In this document: positions 62,220 through 64,000 of the stretch, piece by piece
Layout: every line of letters starts with the position of its first letter
How positions within the stretch are numbered: the first letter of the stretch is position 1
Origin: Variovorax paradoxus
GTDB taxonomy: Bacteria > Pseudomonadota > Gammaproteobacteria > Burkholderiales > Burkholderiaceae_C
Direction: 5' to 3'
DNA length: 64,000 bases
Assembly (NCBI RefSeq): GCF_009498455.1
Contig: NZ_CP045644.1
Location: 2,731,001 to 2,795,000, forward strand
Made by a program: the position numbers and the translations under genes
Notes under the pieces: generated by a model
The model's database searches: none
The model's input: the letters and a program-made list of their open reading frames with translations, nothing else
What the model was told of the DNA's origin: nothing

Positions 62220-63932
62220 ATGAACAGCAAGCCCTGGCTGGCTTCCTACCCCGAAGGCGTGGCGTGGGACCACGAGATCACGCCCACCTCGGTCCAGCAG
62301 ATATTGACCGACGCCGTGGCCGGCTTCCCCGACCGGCCGGCCATCGACTTCATGGGCAAGCGCCTGAACTACCGCGAGCTCGGCGCGCTGGTCGATCGCG
62401 CCGCCAAGGGGCTGCAGGCGCTTGGCGTGCGCCCCGGCGTGCACGTCGGCCTCTTCTTGCCGAACACGCCGCACTACCTGGTCGCGCTGTTCGGCGTGCT
62501 GCAGGCGGGCGGCACGGTGGTCAACTACTCGCCGCTCGATGCGGCCAAAGTGCTCGAGCACAAGATCGAGGACAGCCAGACCGATTTCCTCATCACGCTC
62601 GACCTGGCGTCGCTGTACCCGCAGATGGCCGCCATGCTCGGCACCACGCGGCTGAAGAAGCTCATCGTCGGCAACCTCGCCGAGATGACGGGTGCACCCG
62701 AGCAGGTGGCCGCGCAGATGAAGGCGAAGAACGAAACGGTCGAGATCTCCGGCGACGAGCACCACCTGCGTTTTTCCGAGCTGCTCGACAACGACGGCCG
62801 CTACACGCCGCACCCGCTCGGCGATCCGCGCGAGGCGCTGGCCATCCTGCAGTACACGGGCGGCACCACCGGCCTGCCCAAGGGCGCGATGCTCACGCAT
62901 GCCAACCTGTCGTCGGCCTGCGAGCAGGTGGTGATCACGCAGTCGGGCACGCCGCCCGTGCTGCAGAGGGGCACCGAGCGGCTGCTCGCGGTGCTGCCGC
63001 CGTTTCACATCTACGCGCTCACGGTCAACCTGCTGCTCGGTGTGCGCCTGGCCGCCGAGATCGTGCAGCACCTGCGCTTCGATCCCAAGGCCGCGCTGCG
63101 CGACATCGCCGAGAAACAACTCACCACCTTCTGCGGCGTGCCCACCATGTTCACCGCGGTGATCGGCGACCCCGACACGCCGCAGTACGACCTGCACTCG
63201 CTCAAGCTGTGCAACTCGGGCGGCGCGCCGCTGCCGATGGAAGTCGGCGAGCGTTTCCGCGCCATCACCGGCACCTGGCTGGCCGAAGGCTGGGGCATGA
63301 CCGAAACCTCGCCCACCGGCACCTTCTCGCCCGCGCACGGCCAGCGCAAGGCGGGCTCGTGCGGCATTCCACATCCGGGCGTCGTCATCAAGATGCTCGA
63401 CCTCGAAGACCCATCGCGCTACGTGCCGCTGGGCGAGAAGGGCGAGCTGTGCATCCAGGGCCCCAACGTGATGAAGGGCTACTGGAACAAGCCCGAAGCC
63501 ACGGCCGACAGCACCACCTTCGACGGCTTCTTTCGCACCGGCGACGTGGGCTACATGGACGACGACGGCTTCGTCTTCATCGTCGACCGCTGCAAGGACA
63601 TGCTGCTGTGCAGCGGCTACAACGTCTATCCGCGCGTGCTCGAAGAAGCCATCTACCAGCACCCGGCGGTGAACGAGGTGGCGGTGATCGGCGTGCCCGA
63701 CGAGTACCGCGGCCAGTCGCCCAAGGCCTTCGTGATGCTCAAGGCCGGCGCCGAGCCCTTCACGCTGGCGCAGCTGCAGGCCTTTCTGAAGGAGCGCGTG
63801 GGCAAGCACGAGATGGTGCAGGCCCTGGAGATCCGCACCGCGCTGCCGAAGACGGCGGTCGGCAAGCTCTCGAAGAAGGACCTCGTGGACGAAGAGCTGC
63901 GCCGGCAAGCCGTCGCCGCAGCCACGGCCTGA
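62220..63932 (+). CDS. Long-chain-fatty-acid CoA ligase family protein
   Basis: Protein of 570 residues of the AMP-forming acyl-CoA synthetase family: ATP/AMP motif YTGGTTGLPKGAM, AEGWGMTETSPTGTFSP, FFRTGDVGYMDDDGFVFIVD, the hinge DRCKDMLLCSGYNVYPRVLE and the C-terminal Lys in LPKTAVGKLSKKDL. It activates medium- or long-chain fatty acids with CoA. The ribosome site CTGGAGA precedes the ATG. Co-directional with the preceding hydrolase. Confidence 0.92.
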   Translation: MNSKPWLASYPEGVAWDHEITPTSVQQILTDAVAGFPDRPAIDFMGKRLNYRELGALVDRAAKGLQALGVRPGVHVGLFLPNTPHYLVALFGVLQAGGTVVNYSPLDAAKVLEHKIEDSQTDFLITLDLASLYPQMAAMLGTTRLKKLIVGNLAEMTGAPEQVAAQMKAKNETVEISGDEHHLRFSELLDNDGRYTPHPLGDPREALAILQYTGGTTGLPKGAMLTHANLSSACEQVVITQSGTPPVLQRGTERLLAVLPPFHIYALTVNLLLGVRLAAEIVQHLRFDPKAALRDIAEKQLTTFCGVPTMFTAVIGDPDTPQYDLHSLKLCNSGGAPLPMEVGERFRAITGTWLAEGWGMTETSPTGTFSPAHGQRKAGSCGIPHPGVVIKMLDLEDPSRYVPLGEKGELCIQGPNVMKGYWNKPEATADSTTFDGFFRTGDVGYMDDDGFVFIVDRCKDMLLCSGYNVYPRVLEEAIYQHPAVNEVAVIGVPDEYRGQSPKAFVMLKAGAEPFTLAQLQAFLKERVGKHEMVQALEIRTALPKTAVGKLSKKDLVDEELRRQAVAAATA

Positions 63933-63975
63933 GCACGTCAATCCCCACATTCCAACCGACGAAAGAGGCCACGCC

Positions 63976-64000
63976 ATGGACCACCTGAGCAGCATGGACG
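63976..64000 (+). CDS. Start of an unidentified gene (cut by the window end)
   Basis: An ATG with a GAAAGAGG ribosome site 11 bases upstream opens MDHLSSMD, 44 bases after the CoA ligase stop. Only eight codons are present. Probably part of the same operon. Confidence 0.5.

Overview
The window looks like chromosomal DNA of a high-GC betaproteobacterium of the Comamonadaceae, most likely Variovorax or a close relative. This is inferred from the housekeeping order (greB, spoT, rpoZ, gmk, yicC; rph, rdgB, hemW), the codon bias and the broad catabolic content. It was not tested by any database search.

Positions 1-26,870 are accessory DNA. The first 12 kb is a mosaic of small, often AT-rich genes and gene wreckage. 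It holds a dispersed family of small secreted cysteine-containing proteins with intact and broken copies, two related 'EAWWHEF' proteins, remnants of a thermonuclease gene and a spore-coat-U gene, a TrfB/KorA-like regulator and a TadG-like pilin-assembly protein. A first tyrosine recombinase (11.8-12.9 kb) has a perfect 12-7-12 inverted repeat just upstream. From 13.2 to 21.9 kb there is a co-directional run of five genes: a UvrD-like helicase, a small basic protein, a zinc-ribbon protein, a Dsr1-like defence sirtuin and an AlbA_2/Schlafen-type protein. It is a probable anti-phage island. From 22 to 26.7 kb come typical integrative-element genes (an unknown protein, a RepA-like HTH protein, an AlpA regulator, a coiled-coil protein and a P4-type integrase). 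The element ends at a 3' fragment of a CAU-anticodon tRNA, which is the probable right attachment site. The intact tRNA at the other end is not visible in the window.

From 27 kb to the end the sequence is ordinary core genome. It contains a carboxymuconolactone-decarboxylase-like and NHL-protein pair facing a BenM/CatM-type LysR gene, an RND efflux pair without its outer-membrane partner, two identical tRNA-Arg(ACG) genes flanking an HU gene with a histone-H1-like tail, and a thermonuclease-like gene. These are followed by the transcription/stringent-response block (greB, spoT, rpoZ, gmk, yicC), a Ser/Thr kinase-PP2C pair leading into rph-rdgB-hemW, and tRNA-Ser(TGA).

From 46.6 to 58.6 kb lies a complete polyol catabolic operon that resembles erythritol operons: a SorC-type regulator with its operator, a DUF2291 protein, an ABC importer, RpiB, an FGGY kinase, a GlpD-like dehydrogenase, a dihydroxyacetone-kinase-type kinase and a HAD phosphatase. 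The isomerases EryC and EryH are not present, so the route probably differs from the Brucella one. The window ends with two alpha/beta hydrolases, an AraC regulator, a fatty-acyl-CoA ligase and the first bases of another gene.
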